64,000 bases of DNA from Lachnospiraceae bacterium (GTDB lineage: Bacteria > Bacillota > Clostridia > Lachnospirales > Lachnospiraceae): NCBI GenBank assembly GCA_017474455.1, contig JAFVHP010000044.1, forward strand, positions 227,864-291,863. Direction: 5' to 3'. Numbering within the stretch: the first letter of the stretch is position 1; each line of letters begins with the position of its first letter. The notes beneath the pieces are model-generated. The model had not been told where the DNA came from and did no database searches. It saw only the letters and a program-made list of their open reading frames with translations. The translations under genes were made by a program, and so were the position numbers. Below, piece after piece: positions 24,427 to 34,116 of this stretch.

Positions 24427-24961
24427 GATTCTGTCCTCCTGTCCTGTCTTCGCTGTCTGCCTTAAGATCCCTCTGGGCGATGATGACAGTATAGTCCTTT
24501 GTTTTTGACGTGGCCCCAGTCTCCATAAACGCGTTCTTATGCCAGAAATGCTCCGCCTGGGGATTGCCGTCCACCCAGCAGAGGCGCAGGTGCTCCGCAC
24601 CGTCATCTGCCAGCACTTTGCAAAGATCCTCAATGATCCTGCTGCCGACGCCCTTTCCCTGGATAGAAACATCCGTCATGAAGAAGCCGATGAACCAGGT
24701 CTTTTCATCCGGATAAGCCCGGATGAGGTCCATCACGGCGACCAGCTTATCTTTATCAAACCATCCGATATAGAATTTGTCCTCCGGCGCCTTGCCCGGC
24801 GGCAAAGCTTCCATATCCTGCCGGATGCCTTCTTCGGTCACAAAAGGCGGGCAATGCCGGTAATACAGCGGATTCTGCCTGCAGAGCGCGTAGATCCCGT
24901 GGATATCCGCCTCCGTCAGCAGGCGGACCGCATATACGTCCGACAACTTATTTATGTCCAT
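24416..24961 (-). CDS. GNAT-family N-acetyltransferase
   Basis: A 181-residue acetyltransferase. The acetyl-CoA loop reads DVSIQGKGVGSRIIEDL (about residues 106-122), followed by HLRLCWVDGNPQAEHFWHKN, the beta-5/alpha-4 region. Substrate unknown. Overlaps the GyrI-like gene by 11 bp. Confidence 0.87.
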   Translation of the reverse strand: MDINKLSDVYAVRLLTEADIHGIYALCRQNPLYYRHCPPFVTEEGIRQDMEALPPGKAPEDKFYIGWFDKDKLVAVMDLIRAYPDEKTWFIGFFMTDVSIQGKGVGSRIIEDLCKVLADDGAEHLRLCWVDGNPQAEHFWHKNAFMETGATSKTKDYTVIIAQRDLKADSEDRTGGQNHGV

Positions 24962-25173
24962 GACAGCCCCCCTTTACACCGGCCGCACAACTGTGATTCC
25001 GGCTTTGATCCCGGCTCCGGCCAGGCTCCGAGTCCGCAGAATCGTTTACCGGCCGCACACTTGTTGTTCCTGTTTGCATAGATGATACTTCACCATACGT
25101 TTCCATAACAAGTATGGTATCCTGACAGTGGAGCCATACGGCAGCCGATGAACAGAACGGACGGAAGAAAAGC

Positions 25174-25854
25174 ATGCTGATCATTACCGGAGACACGCAC
25201 AATACTTTTGACGGGCGGCGTCTGAACAGGGATAAATTCGATTATACCGGGCTTACGAAGGAGGATTATATCCTGATCGCCGGTGATTTCGGCTATGTAT
25301 GGCGCGGGGATGAGAGGGACGACCCGGATCTGGATGCGCTTTCGGACCTGCCGGTCACGATCCTGTTCGTCGACGGCAATCACGAGAATTTCGATGCGCT
25401 GAACGCGTATGAAATAAAGGAGTGGCACGGCGGAAAGGTGCATTTCATCCGGCCTGATATCATCCACCTGATGCGCGGAGAGGCATACGAAATCTGCGGA
25501 TATACCGTCTTCACGTTCGGAGGGGCGTTCTCGATGGATAAGCAGTTCCGGACACCGGGCCTCAGCTGGTGGCCGCAGGAGCTGCCGACCGAAGAGGAGT
25601 ACGCGCACGGCCGGGAGACGCTCGCGAGGCTTGGGAACCGCGTCGACCTGATCGTTACCCACGACATGCCGACCGCCTACGTAAGACTGCTTTACGGCAG
25701 AGCGCGGGGCTATCCGCTCAGCCGCTATTTCGACGAGATCAACGACACAGCCGAGTTCGAACACTGGTATTTTGCGCACCATCACAAAGAGATAGAATTT
25801 GATTCAAAACATACTTTGCTGTATAACAACTTTGTATATCTGAAGAACCGGTAA
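25174..25854 (+). CDS. Calcineurin-like metallophosphoesterase
   Basis: A 226-residue phosphoesterase with the full set of metal motifs: GDTHNTF (residues 6-12), AGDFGYVWRG (near 36), DGNHENFDAL (near 68), THDMPTAY (near 161) and the C-terminal H-HHK motif. The enzyme should hydrolyse phosphomono- or diesters in the cytoplasm with two metals; the substrate is unknown. First gene of a plus-strand run with MATE and AraC genes. The 212-bp upstream gap holds a 12-bp direct repeat (ACCGGCCGCACA) but no gene. Confidence 0.9.
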   Translation: MLIITGDTHNTFDGRRLNRDKFDYTGLTKEDYILIAGDFGYVWRGDERDDPDLDALSDLPVTILFVDGNHENFDALNAYEIKEWHGGKVHFIRPDIIHLMRGEAYEICGYTVFTFGGAFSMDKQFRTPGLSWWPQELPTEEEYAHGRETLARLGNRVDLIVTHDMPTAYVRLLYGRARGYPLSRYFDEINDTAEFEHWYFAHHHKEIEFDSKHTLLYNNFVYLKNR

Positions 25855-25886
25855 AAGAAGACAGCTGTTTACAACAGGAGAGACCC

Positions 25887-27284
25887 ATGGCAGATTCCAG
25901 ATCCGTATCCGCAAACAACCAGGACATGACCACCGGCAGCATCATGAAGAAGATGATGATCTTCGCCGTACCGGTCCTGCTTTCCAGCGTTTTTTCACAG
26001 CTTTACAACGTAGTTGACTCCATCGTCGTCGGACGGTTCGTCAGCGCCCACGCCCTCGGCGCCGTTGGTTCCTGCGGCAATATCATGATTGTCTTCTATG
26101 CTCTCATGATGGGCATGAACGTCGGTGCCGGCGTAGTCGTCTCGCAGTATTTCGGCGCGAAAGATTATAAGGAGCTGAATAAAGTCGTCGTCACCCTGAT
26201 CATGGTGGCTACCATCATTACCCTCATTATGGTAGCTCTGGGCCTGCCCCTCGGTCCCGCGATCCTGCGGCTTTTAAACACCCCGGAGGAACTCATGGGA
26301 TATGCCGTGACCTATCTGCGGATCAGTTTCATCGGCCTTCTGGGGCAGTTCTATTTTTATGTCGGATCCTTCGTCCTGCGCGGCATGGGCGATTCCAAAT
26401 GGCCTGCCATGATGGTCATCCTTTCTTCCGTGATCAATATAATCCTGGACCTTATCTTCGTTGTGGCCTTCCACTGGGATGTAGCCGGCGTGGCCTGGGC
26501 AACTGCCATCGCGCAGGCTATTTCCGCCGCGGTAGTACTGGTGCGGCTCGCACGTCATGAGTTCCTGGACTTCTCACTGAAGAACTGGAAAGTAGATACT
26601 ACCAAAATCAGGCCCATCCTCTCCATAGGGCTCCCCAGCTCTGTACAGCAGCTCGCGCTTTCCGCAGGCAACCTTATCATCCAGCGTTTTGCCAACGGTT
26701 TCGGCGCAGACCTGGTCTCGGCCATGACGATAGTCACAAAGCTGGATATGTTCGCCATGATGCCCATCAACTCACTGAGCCAGACCCTGACCACTTTCGT
26801 GGGCCAGAACGTCGGCGCGGGCAAGGACGACAGAGTCAAGCAGGGCGTACGGATGATGACCATCACCATCCTGGCGCTGTCCGTATTCCTTGCCGTGGTC
26901 ATTGCCATCTTCGGCAAACCGCTCATGCATATATTCACTACGGATGAAAACGTCACATCCATCGGCGTCACCTGCCTGTACATCATGGTATTCAGCTACT
27001 GGGGCACAGCCCTGCAGCAGACCTATTCCGGCCTGCTCCGCGGCGCCGGCGACGCAATGATCCCTGCCGCCATCATGATCGGCGCGGTGCTCCTGCGTAT
27101 CCCCGGCACTTACCTGCTGGCGGTCGTTCCCGGTGATTACCGCGGGATCTTCTACTGCATGTGCGGCGCAGCCATCCTGGGCGGCCTGGTGCTTCTGTTC
27201 TATTACCGCTCCGGTGCGTGGAAGAACCGCAATGCCGTCAGGATCAAAAACAAGCCGGCACCGGAAAGCGAAGCAGCCGATTAA
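25887..27284 (+). CDS. MATE-family efflux transporter
   Basis: A 465-residue membrane protein with about twelve transmembrane helices in two homologous halves. The first helix region IMKKMMIFAVPVLLSSVFSQLYNVVD and the repeat RPILSIGLPSSVQQLALSAG in the second half are typical of the DinF/NorM-type MATE exporters, which expel drugs or metabolites using Na+ or H+ gradients. It starts 32 bp after the phosphoesterase and is followed 18 bp later by an AraC regulator that may control it. Confidence 0.92.
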   Translation: MADSRSVSANNQDMTTGSIMKKMMIFAVPVLLSSVFSQLYNVVDSIVVGRFVSAHALGAVGSCGNIMIVFYALMMGMNVGAGVVVSQYFGAKDYKELNKVVVTLIMVATIITLIMVALGLPLGPAILRLLNTPEELMGYAVTYLRISFIGLLGQFYFYVGSFVLRGMGDSKWPAMMVILSSVINIILDLIFVVAFHWDVAGVAWATAIAQAISAAVVLVRLARHEFLDFSLKNWKVDTTKIRPILSIGLPSSVQQLALSAGNLIIQRFANGFGADLVSAMTIVTKLDMFAMMPINSLSQTLTTFVGQNVGAGKDDRVKQGVRMMTITILALSVFLAVVIAIFGKPLMHIFTTDENVTSIGVTCLYIMVFSYWGTALQQTYSGLLRGAGDAMIPAAIMIGAVLLRIPGTYLLAVVPGDYRGIFYCMCGAAILGGLVLLFYYRSGAWKNRNAVRIKNKPAPESEAAD

Positions 27285-27302
27285 CGGGCAGCAGGACATT
27301 TT

Positions 27303-28292
27303 ATGAACGAACAGCTCATCGAGCGGCTGAGTGTCATAACCGAAGAAGAACATGCCATCCTGAACGGCCGGACCACGGTCGACCGTTCTCTGTATTATGC
27401 TCCTGAGGGCAGGAAGACTCCTTCCGATGAAGTAGACGCTTCAAGAGTCCTGCAGAACGGGCGGCTGATCGACATACGGCCCCATGTCCGTTTCATACAC
27501 TTTCCCAGGCACACTCACAATTACGTTGAGTTCATATATATGTGCCGGGGTACGACGACACATATCATAGACGGCCGGCAGATAACGCTGGAAGAAGGCG
27601 ACCTGCTTTTCCTGAACCAGCACGCGGTACAGGAGATCCTCCCCGCGGGGGAGAACGACATCGCGGTCAATTTTCTGATCCGGCCCGAGTTTTTTGACAC
27701 CACCTTCAAAATGATCTCGTCAGAGGAAAGCGCCCTCAGGGATTTCATCATCAGCTGCCTGACGGATGTGGACCGCGGCGAAAACTTCCTCTATTTCCGG
27801 ACCGGGGATCTGCTGCCGGTCCAGGATCTGATGGAAACTCTGATCTGGACCATGTTCTACCAGGAACAGCAGCGCAGGACGATCTCCCAGACCGCCATGG
27901 GCCTGCTCTTTCTGTACCTGATCAACCACACAGACCTCATCCGTGCATCGGGCGCTTCATATGAGCAGAACCTTATGATAAAGCTGCTGGCCTACATCGA
28001 CACGGAATACAAAAATGCCGCCCTTTCCGCGTTCGCGGAACTGAACGGCATTGATAACTATACTTTGAGCAGGCTGATCAAGCGCCAGACCGGACAGACA
28101 TTCAAGTCCCTCCTTCAGGAAAAGAGGATGTCGCAGGCCTGCTACCTTCTGCAGAATACCCCGCTGACTGTCGATGATATCTCGGCCGCCGTCGGCTACG
28201 ATAACACCAGCTATTTCCACAGGCTCTTTTTCAGGACCTACGGCGTACGGCCAAGAGAGTACCGCCTCCAGCATCAACAGCAAAACGTCTGA
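27303..28292 (+). CDS. AraC-family regulator with N-terminal cupin domain
   Basis: A 329-residue regulator. Residues 60-150 form a cupin-like sensor (FPRHTHNYVEFIYMCRGTTT, LEEGDLLFLNQ). Residues about 225-325 hold the two AraC helix-turn-helices (AFAELNGIDNYTLSRLIKRQ and ISAAVGYDNTSYFHRLFFRT, ending YGVRPREYR). Its place directly after the MATE gene suggests it responds to a ligand and activates export, though a distant target cannot be excluded. Confidence 0.9.
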   Translation: MNEQLIERLSVITEEEHAILNGRTTVDRSLYYAPEGRKTPSDEVDASRVLQNGRLIDIRPHVRFIHFPRHTHNYVEFIYMCRGTTTHIIDGRQITLEEGDLLFLNQHAVQEILPAGENDIAVNFLIRPEFFDTTFKMISSEESALRDFIISCLTDVDRGENFLYFRTGDLLPVQDLMETLIWTMFYQEQQRRTISQTAMGLLFLYLINHTDLIRASGASYEQNLMIKLLAYIDTEYKNAALSAFAELNGIDNYTLSRLIKRQTGQTFKSLLQEKRMSQACYLLQNTPLTVDDISAAVGYDNTSYFHRLFFRTYGVRPREYRLQHQQQNV

Positions 28293-28339
28293 ATCAGCAG
28301 CAATATTCCTGAATCAGCAGCAACATACCTGAAAATTCA

Positions 28340-28377
28340 ACTGCCGCGCGAGCCTTTTCACGCGGCAGTCGCTTTTT
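28340..28377 (+). terminator. Intrinsic terminator after the MATE/AraC run
   Basis: ACTGCCGCG (28340-28348) pairs with CGCGGCAGT (28361-28369) around a 12-base loop; GCTTTTT follows. Just before it, a 21-base sequence beginning CTGAATCAGCAGCAA is tandemly duplicated (about 28290-28333). Confidence 0.8.
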
Positions 28378-28431
28378 CCGCTTCTGTTATTCTGATACGA
28401 TGAAGTCATATCAGAAAAGGAGGTGACCGGG

Positions 28432-29448
28432 ATGGAGATCGGAAAGGAGATCCACCGCCTGCGGAACAGCCGGGGCATCACGCAGGAAGCCCTTGCCGCA
28501 GCTCTGCATGTAACGGCACAGACAGTCAGCAAATGGGAGCGCGGCACCACTATGCCGGACGTGCAGATGCTGCCCGAGATCGCCGTATTCTTCGGCGTTA
28601 CGATCGATCAGCTGTTTGCCATGGATCCGGAACAGCAGCTGGAGCGCATCGAGAACCGGATCTACAGCCACGGGTTATTTGACGAAGCCGAGGAGCGGCA
28701 GCTGGAACAGCAGCTGGATACCATGGCCGGGAACCCGGAATACGCCGGGCGGGCCGAACTGCTGCTGGCTGTTCTGTATAATCACCAGGCCGACCAGTAT
28801 CGCCTGGCAGCTGTAAAGCATGGTAAAGAAGCTGTAGAAAAGACCGGCGGGGACAGAGACGCCGTCAGTGAACTGGCAAATGCCTGGGGCAGTTATATCC
28901 CGGACTGGAGCGTACGCAACCACCATGCTCTGATCGAATGGTTCAGCGACTTCTGCCGGCAGCATCCGGATAACCGCTGCTCCCTCATGTGGCTTCTCGA
29001 TAACCTGATCGATGACAGACGTCTTGCGGAAGCAAGGCAGTGGCTGGAAAAACTCAAGCACATGGATCACTCCTACCGTGTTCCGATGTACCGCTATATG
29101 ATCGCCCTGGCATCGGGAGAAACGGAAGAAGCCGCAGCACGGCTTCGTGAACTTGAGACGATGGAAGATCAGGAATGGAGCCGGGCACTTACCCTGGGTG
29201 ATATCTATACCCTGCGGCAGGAATACGACAAAGCCATCGAATGGTACCGGAAAGGACAGGAAATGCAGGCTTCCCCGAAATTTACCGACAGCGCGTCCAG
29301 TATCGCGCACATCTGTGAGATCCGGGGCGATAAGGCAGGCGCGATCGCAGCCTATCGGGAAGTGCTCCGCCTTCTGCATGAAGAATGGGGACTTGTCAGC
29401 GGTGACGTGCATGACGAGGCGGAACAGGCGATCAACCGGCTTCAATAA
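28432..29448 (+). CDS. XRE-family regulator with C-terminal TPR-like helical repeats
   Basis: A 338-residue protein. The N-terminal helix-turn-helix (IGKEIHRLRNSRGITQEALA, VTAQTVSKWERGTTMPDVQM) is followed by a long helical domain of tetratricopeptide-like hairpins (AEARQWLEKLKHMD, EAAARLRELETMEDQEW, EYDKAIEWYRKGQEM). Such proteins in Clostridia often regulate neighbouring functions in response to a peptide or ligand, which is not identifiable here. ATG at 28432 chosen because AGGAGG ends 8 bases before it. Confidence 0.85.
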   Translation: MEIGKEIHRLRNSRGITQEALAAALHVTAQTVSKWERGTTMPDVQMLPEIAVFFGVTIDQLFAMDPEQQLERIENRIYSHGLFDEAEERQLEQQLDTMAGNPEYAGRAELLLAVLYNHQADQYRLAAVKHGKEAVEKTGGDRDAVSELANAWGSYIPDWSVRNHHALIEWFSDFCRQHPDNRCSLMWLLDNLIDDRRLAEARQWLEKLKHMDHSYRVPMYRYMIALASGETEEAAARLRELETMEDQEWSRALTLGDIYTLRQEYDKAIEWYRKGQEMQASPKFTDSASSIAHICEIRGDKAGAIAAYREVLRLLHEEWGLVSGDVHDEAEQAINRLQ

Positions 29449-29458
29449 CTCGCCGGGT

Positions 29459-29551
29459 TTATGCTTCTTCCGTCTCCGCAAGCGCGAGAAAGATATCGAC
29501 TGCCGTTTTCAGTATCCTGTCGTTAAAATCATAGCTGCCGGTATGCACCGT
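29459..29551 (-). pseudogene. Remnant of an M20-type amidohydrolase C-terminus
   Basis: On the minus strand 30 codons before a TAA read TVHTGSYDFNDRILKTAVDI and end in ALAETEEA, like the C-terminal strand and helix of M20 peptidases/amidohydrolases (xxYDFNDxxL). A TAG lies directly upstream in frame and no longer homologous ORF continues, so only a decayed tail remains. The rest of the 300-bp gap (29449-29749) shows nothing else identifiable except the TraX leader. Confidence 0.3.
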
Positions 29552-29749
29552 CTAAAATCGTAAGCTTGTCCATGTGCACACCGCCTTTCCGGAAGATGTT
29601 CTTTCCCTGATATTTTCACAGACATTCATACGGATTGCCAGTAAGAATGAGAATTATTCACCAGATGGTCTTTCATCCGGTTTGTTTTACGGATATGGTC
29701 TGATAGACTTATGCTGAAGATCGATGGGACAAAAGAAAGGACAGACAAT

Positions 29750-30445
29750 ATGGCCGCTGCAAAAAATGAAATGCACTTCGGCATCCTGGACGGAACCGCC
29801 CTTAAACTGATCGCCATGCTCTGCATGATCTTCGACCATGTCGGCGACAATTTCTTCCCGGATCAGATCTGGATGAGGGTGATCGGGCGCATAGCGCTTC
29901 CCGTCTTCGCCTTCTGCGTGGCGGAAGGTTTCATCCATACTCATGACAGGATAAAGTATCTGAAGAGGATGGGCCTGTTTGCCCTGATCAGCGAGATACC
30001 TTTCGATCTGGTCACCTCCGGAAAGGTGCTGGAGTTTACGCACCAGAACATCATGTTCACATTCTTCTGGTCGATACTGGGACTGATCCTGTTTGAAAAG
30101 ATAAGAGCAGGAAGCGGGAAAGGCCTGAAACTCCTGGCGGCTGCCGTTCTGGTCCTGTCCGCGTTATGCTCGTTCATCCTGCGGCTGGATTACAACATCC
30201 TGGCCGTCGGGCTCATTTACATTTACTATCTCCTTAGAAACAGAGCTCCATGGTGGAACAATATCGCGGCCATCGTGTACCATGTCATACTGAGAAACGT
30301 AGGAATATACTGGTTCGGGCTGCTGGGCTTCATTCCTGTCCTTCTTTATAACGGAAAGAGGGGGAAGGGACTCAAGTGGCTGTTTTATATTTTCTATCCC
30401 GGGCATCTGATGGTGATATGGATGCTGAGGATGCTGGCGGGATGA
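29750..30445 (+). CDS. TraX-family membrane protein
   Basis: A 231-residue integral membrane protein of the TraX family: ILDGTALKLIAMLCMIFDHV (residues 12-31) and RIALPVFAFCVAEGFIHTHD (about 47-66) are diagnostic. The prototype acetylates F pilin, but chromosomal relatives like this one are widespread in Firmicutes with unknown acyltransferase-like roles. The ATG at 29750 follows AAAGGA. No conjugation genes are nearby. Confidence 0.88.
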   Translation: MAAAKNEMHFGILDGTALKLIAMLCMIFDHVGDNFFPDQIWMRVIGRIALPVFAFCVAEGFIHTHDRIKYLKRMGLFALISEIPFDLVTSGKVLEFTHQNIMFTFFWSILGLILFEKIRAGSGKGLKLLAAAVLVLSALCSFILRLDYNILAVGLIYIYYLLRNRAPWWNNIAAIVYHVILRNVGIYWFGLLGFIPVLLYNGKRGKGLKWLFYIFYPGHLMVIWMLRMLAG

Positions 30446-30502
30446 CGATGTGTTTACGATCCTCCCCGGACAAGACATAAAAACTGCATAAAGCACAAAA
30501 AC

Positions 30503-30526
30503 GAGGGCTGCCGCATGGCAGCCCTC
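30503..30526. terminator. Terminator between TraX and the frameshifted binding-protein gene
   Basis: GAGGGCTGCC pairs with GGCAGCCCTC (10 bp) around GCAT. On the minus strand GTTTTTG follows; on the plus strand TGTATTT. It serves the minus-strand binding-protein gene and perhaps TraX too. Confidence 0.8.
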
Positions 30527-30551
30527 TGTATTTAACTAAACACAGCGTGTT

Positions 30552-32185
30552 TTATTTCCCGTTCGCTGCCTTCCAGGCGTCGAGCTGATCCTGGAATGCC
30601 GCCAGGTAGACGTCGAGGTCAGCCGTGGCAAGAGCGGCCAGATAGTTGTCATAGACTTCGTCTGTATAGCAGCCGTTCGTGATGGTCCTCAGATACTGGT
30701 CGTTGACCGAGTACTGCATGGCAACGACATCGGAAAGGTCGCCGAGGTTGATCGCGAAGCCAAGGTAAGGGGATACAGTGCTGCCAGCAGGTTGTCCATG
30801 GATACCTGCCTGAAATCAGCTGTATTGCCTTCCCAGGGAAGCGCGTTGAAATAGTTGCCGTACATGAAATCAACAGAGTGATAAGTCACATTCGCGGCGG
30901 TAACGTTATCCGGATAAGCGGCGACGCCGTCCTTTACTACATAATCAGTATCTTCAAGGCCCCATACGATGAGGTTCTCAAGCCTGGGATCCGTATAAAG
31001 GGCGTTCAGCCAGCGGGCTGCCGCTTCCGGCTCTTCCGCTGTGATCGGGACTGCAAGGCCGAAACGGCTGACGGCTGAGGAACCGACAACATTCTTCTGC
31101 AGTTCGACGCAGGTGATCGGATAGCCGGTCGCTTCCATTTTCGCGGTCTCGACACCGATCTCGCTGGTCTGGATAGTAGCGAAGGTAACGCCGGTCTTCA
31201 TGATCGTATCAACATGGTCGCTGGTCGTAGGCGCATCTTTGTAGATCCAGCCTTTGTCATACCAGCCGCGGACTCTTTCCAGTCCGACGCGGTAGGGCTC
31301 AAATTCGGGCAGGGAGGAGATCACACCGTTCTCATCCGTGTAAACGACCTGGTATGTATCGCCGAGCCAGTCGAAGGAAATACTGTCGGTGAATTCATCG
31401 CCGTTAAAGATGATACCCAGCTGGTAAGGGGTCTCATTACCGTCGCCGAGAGGGGTCACGTCAGTCTTCTCATCGACTTCCGCCATGATCTCTTCAAATT
31501 CGGACCACTTTGTGAGGGCTTTTGCCTTCTCCAGGAGGCCGAGCTCCTCAAGGATGTCTGTACGCATGATCAGGTACGCGCTGCTGGCATAGTTCCTGAA
31601 GGGCGGCACGCCGTAGATCCTGCCGTTAACGGAATCGGCATAGATGTAATCACCCATCTCCTCAAGGAGTCCGGGCGCTTCTTCCGCGAGCAGATCCGTC
31701 AGGTCTGTCAGCTGGCCATTCGCATACATTCCGTTAAAGCTGGTGGAACCGAAGCCAAGGCTGCAGATGTCGACCTGTTCGCCGCTGGCGAGGGCAAGAC
31801 CGACCTGGGTCGCGTAATCGCCCATTCCTACGAAGAGGATGTCGGCGTGTACACCGATGGTGCTTTCGGTGATCTCATTCATTGCCGCGACAACATGGTC
31901 CGCATGTTCCGCAACGCCGCGGATATCTGACAGGATGACCTTGATCTCCGTGATATCCCCGTCCCATTCAGCCGCTGCTTCCGCAGTTTCAGTCACTTCT
32001 TCCACTGCTTCAGCTGCTGCTTCCGTTACTTCCTCTGCCGCCTCCTCAACGCTTTCCGCTGCTGCTTCTGCCGCTTCCGCGGGTGCCGCGGGTGCTGCCG
32101 CGGTGCCGCCTGCTGCCGCGCAGCCTGCGAAGAGCGAAGCTGTGATGGCACAACTTACGATCGCTGCTAAAACTCTCTTTTTCAC
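30552..32185 (-). pseudogene. Solute-binding lipoprotein gene with a frameshift near its 3' end
   Basis: A large extracellular solute-binding lipoprotein (lipobox FAGC, acidic Ala/Glu/Thr linker), paralogous to the divergent gene at 32465. The frame stays open to GNTADFRQVSMDNLLA and then departs from the paralogue near 30780. In the next frame the expected tail resumes (STVSPYLGFAINLGDLSDV, ending DAWKAANGK) and stops at 30552. Inserting one base (GCAGC to GGCAGC) restores a full protein of about 545 residues. So this is either a recent one-base deletion, with loss of the last roughly 76 residues, or a sequencing error. Confidence 0.8.
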
Positions 32186-32282
32186 ATCTTCCTCCTTTCG
32201 GATGCTTCCCGGGGCTATGCAGCTGCCGGGAGCAGGACATTATCTGATAGGTGCAGTATAAAAAACGATACTTCTATATTCT

Positions 32283-32328
32283 TTGCTTACTTTTGACATA
32301 ATCTGCATGAAATTATTGCTTATATTTG
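32283..32328. promoter_or_regulatory. Direct repeat in the divergent binding-protein promoter region
   Basis: TTGCTTACTTTTG (32283-32295) and TTGCTTATATTTG (32316-32328) share 11 of 13 bases and are 33 bp apart, three helical turns. Direct repeats of this sort are usual AraC-type sites, and an AraC-family protein is encoded at the end of the plus-strand operon. TTGACA at 32293-32298 overlaps the first repeat. A 7-bp inverted repeat (GCATGGA/TCCATGC) lies at about 32347-32371. Confidence 0.45.
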
Positions 32329-32464
32329 CATACGGAATGCTTTGTGCATGGATCAGCAATTATTCCATGCGCGCAGTGTCATTTTCAAGCAATGTTTCCC
32401 TATGTTTTTCCGTCTAGAATCAGAGACATCAAATGATCTTCACAAGCTTGAAAGGGGGCTAAAC

Positions 32465-34087
32465 GTGAAAAAAAGAATTCTTGCAACCATTCTTTCCATT
32501 GGAATGCTGACGTCCCTGCTGGCAGGGTGTGCGGCAGGTGCCGCTCCGGCTGCTGCGCCGGCTGCCCCGGCAGAAACAGAGGAGGCGGCAGCGCCCGAAG
32601 AGACCGCGGCACCCGCGGAAGAGGCTGAAGCTGTGGAAGCAGCAGAGCCTGCGGAAACTGCGGAAGCGTTCGATGAAGTTACCGATATCGAAGTGATCCT
32701 GATCGACTTCAAGGGCATCCCGACCGAACAGGGCGACCGTATCGTTGAAGAAATGAACAAGATCACCGAAAAGACCGCCGGCGTCCGCGCGCACGTCACT
32801 TTTATCGGCCCCGGCGACTATCCGACACAGGTCGGTCTGATGCTCTCCGGCGGCGAACCGCTCGACATCATCGGCCTCGGCATCGGCTCCTCCGCTTTCG
32901 CGGCGCTGATCGCCAACAACCAGCTGATGGATATTACGGACCTGCTTGACGAATACGCACCCGAGACTCTTGCCTTCCTCGGCGACTACATCGACGCCGA
33001 TTCCGTCAACGGCAGGATCTACGGCGTTCCGCCCTACAGGAACTACGCAAGCTCTTTCTACGCAGTTATGAGAAAGGACGTCCTGGACGAACTCGGCCTG
33101 ACCGATAAGGCGATGTCTATGACTTCCTTCGACGACCTCGCGGCGATCTACGCGGAAGTAGCCGAGAAGACAGACCTTACGCCCGTCGGCGGCTCCAAGC
33201 AGATCTTCACCACCGGCTACGGCAACATCTATCCCGGCGGAAGCTTTGAAGACGCCGTGATCTTCGACAACCTCGGCGACAGCTACGGCATCATCTTTAC
33301 CGACGGCGAAGGCAACGTTTCCTTCCGTCCTGAAGAAGAAGCGCAGATAAAGATGTATGAAATGATCCGCGACTGGTATGACGCAGGATATGTTTATAAA
33401 GATTCCGCGATCACCGACGACCATCCCGATACCCTGACAAAAGCCGGTATCCTTTTCAGTTCCCTGCAGATCAGCGAAATGGGCATCGAAAGCGCGAAGC
33501 AGGAAGCAACGGGCTTCGAAGTCGTCTGCCCCGAGATCGCAAAAGACCTCGTTTACTCCGCCAGCGTCAACAAGTTCGGCCTTGCCGTTCCCGTTACCAG
33601 CCAGGAGCCCGAAGCCGCCATCCGCTGGATCAATGCGTACTACACAGATCCCGCCCTCGCGAACCTCTTCACATGGGGTGTTGAAGGCACCGACTATGTC
33701 GTCGAAGACGGCGTTGCCCGCTTCCCTGACGGCGTAGACGTAAACTCTGTCGGTTTCCACAACTACGACTTCATGTACGGCAACTATTTCGAGGTCCTTC
33801 CCTGGTCCGGCAACACCGCTGATTTCCGTCAGCAGGCCATGGCATTCCTTGAAGGCGCGGATGTATCTCCTTACCTCGGCTTCGCCGCAAGCCAGGCAGG
33901 CATGGACAACATCATCGCTGCCCTGAACTCCGTCAACGACCAGTACAGGCCTTCCATCGCCTGCGGTATCTATACGGATGATGATTACAGCAAGTATGTC
34001 ACCGCGCTGAAGACTGCCGGCGCTGAAGAATACGTCGCTTCCTATCAGGAACAGCTTTCCGCATGGATGGAAGCCACCGGTAAATAA
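32465..34087 (+). CDS. Solute-binding lipoprotein of the C-glycoside block
   Basis: A 540-residue exported lipoprotein: KK-R N-region, hydrophobic core, lipobox LLAGC, then an Ala/Glu/Pro-rich linker. The mature domain is a large family 1 binding protein (DIIGLGIGSSAFAALIANNQ; VPPYRNYASSFYAVMRKDVL; WINAYYTDPALANLF). The start is a GTG at 32465, preceded by AAGGGGG at a good distance; no ATG fits. Leads the operon with the deglycosidase genes and lies divergent from a paralogue. No permease gene is nearby, so it must work with a transporter encoded elsewhere. Confidence 0.88.
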   Translation: MKKRILATILSIGMLTSLLAGCAAGAAPAAAPAAPAETEEAAAPEETAAPAEEAEAVEAAEPAETAEAFDEVTDIEVILIDFKGIPTEQGDRIVEEMNKITEKTAGVRAHVTFIGPGDYPTQVGLMLSGGEPLDIIGLGIGSSAFAALIANNQLMDITDLLDEYAPETLAFLGDYIDADSVNGRIYGVPPYRNYASSFYAVMRKDVLDELGLTDKAMSMTSFDDLAAIYAEVAEKTDLTPVGGSKQIFTTGYGNIYPGGSFEDAVIFDNLGDSYGIIFTDGEGNVSFRPEEEAQIKMYEMIRDWYDAGYVYKDSAITDDHPDTLTKAGILFSSLQISEMGIESAKQEATGFEVVCPEIAKDLVYSASVNKFGLAVPVTSQEPEAAIRWINAYYTDPALANLFTWGVEGTDYVVEDGVARFPDGVDVNSVGFHNYDFMYGNYFEVLPWSGNTADFRQQAMAFLEGADVSPYLGFAASQAGMDNIIAALNSVNDQYRPSIACGIYTDDDYSKYVTALKTAGAEEYVASYQEQLSAWMEATGK

Positions 34088-34116
34088 TACCTGCAAATAC
34101 AGAATGCAATATGAAT

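Noticed and set aside
24974-25065. Direct repeat ACCGGCCGCACA, 74 bp apart
   Set aside because: Only 12 bp, GC-rich, with no symmetry or link to a regulator; could be chance in this composition.
29750-30445. TraX as evidence for a conjugative element
   Set aside because: No relaxase, coupling protein or other transfer gene is present; chromosomal TraX relatives are common.
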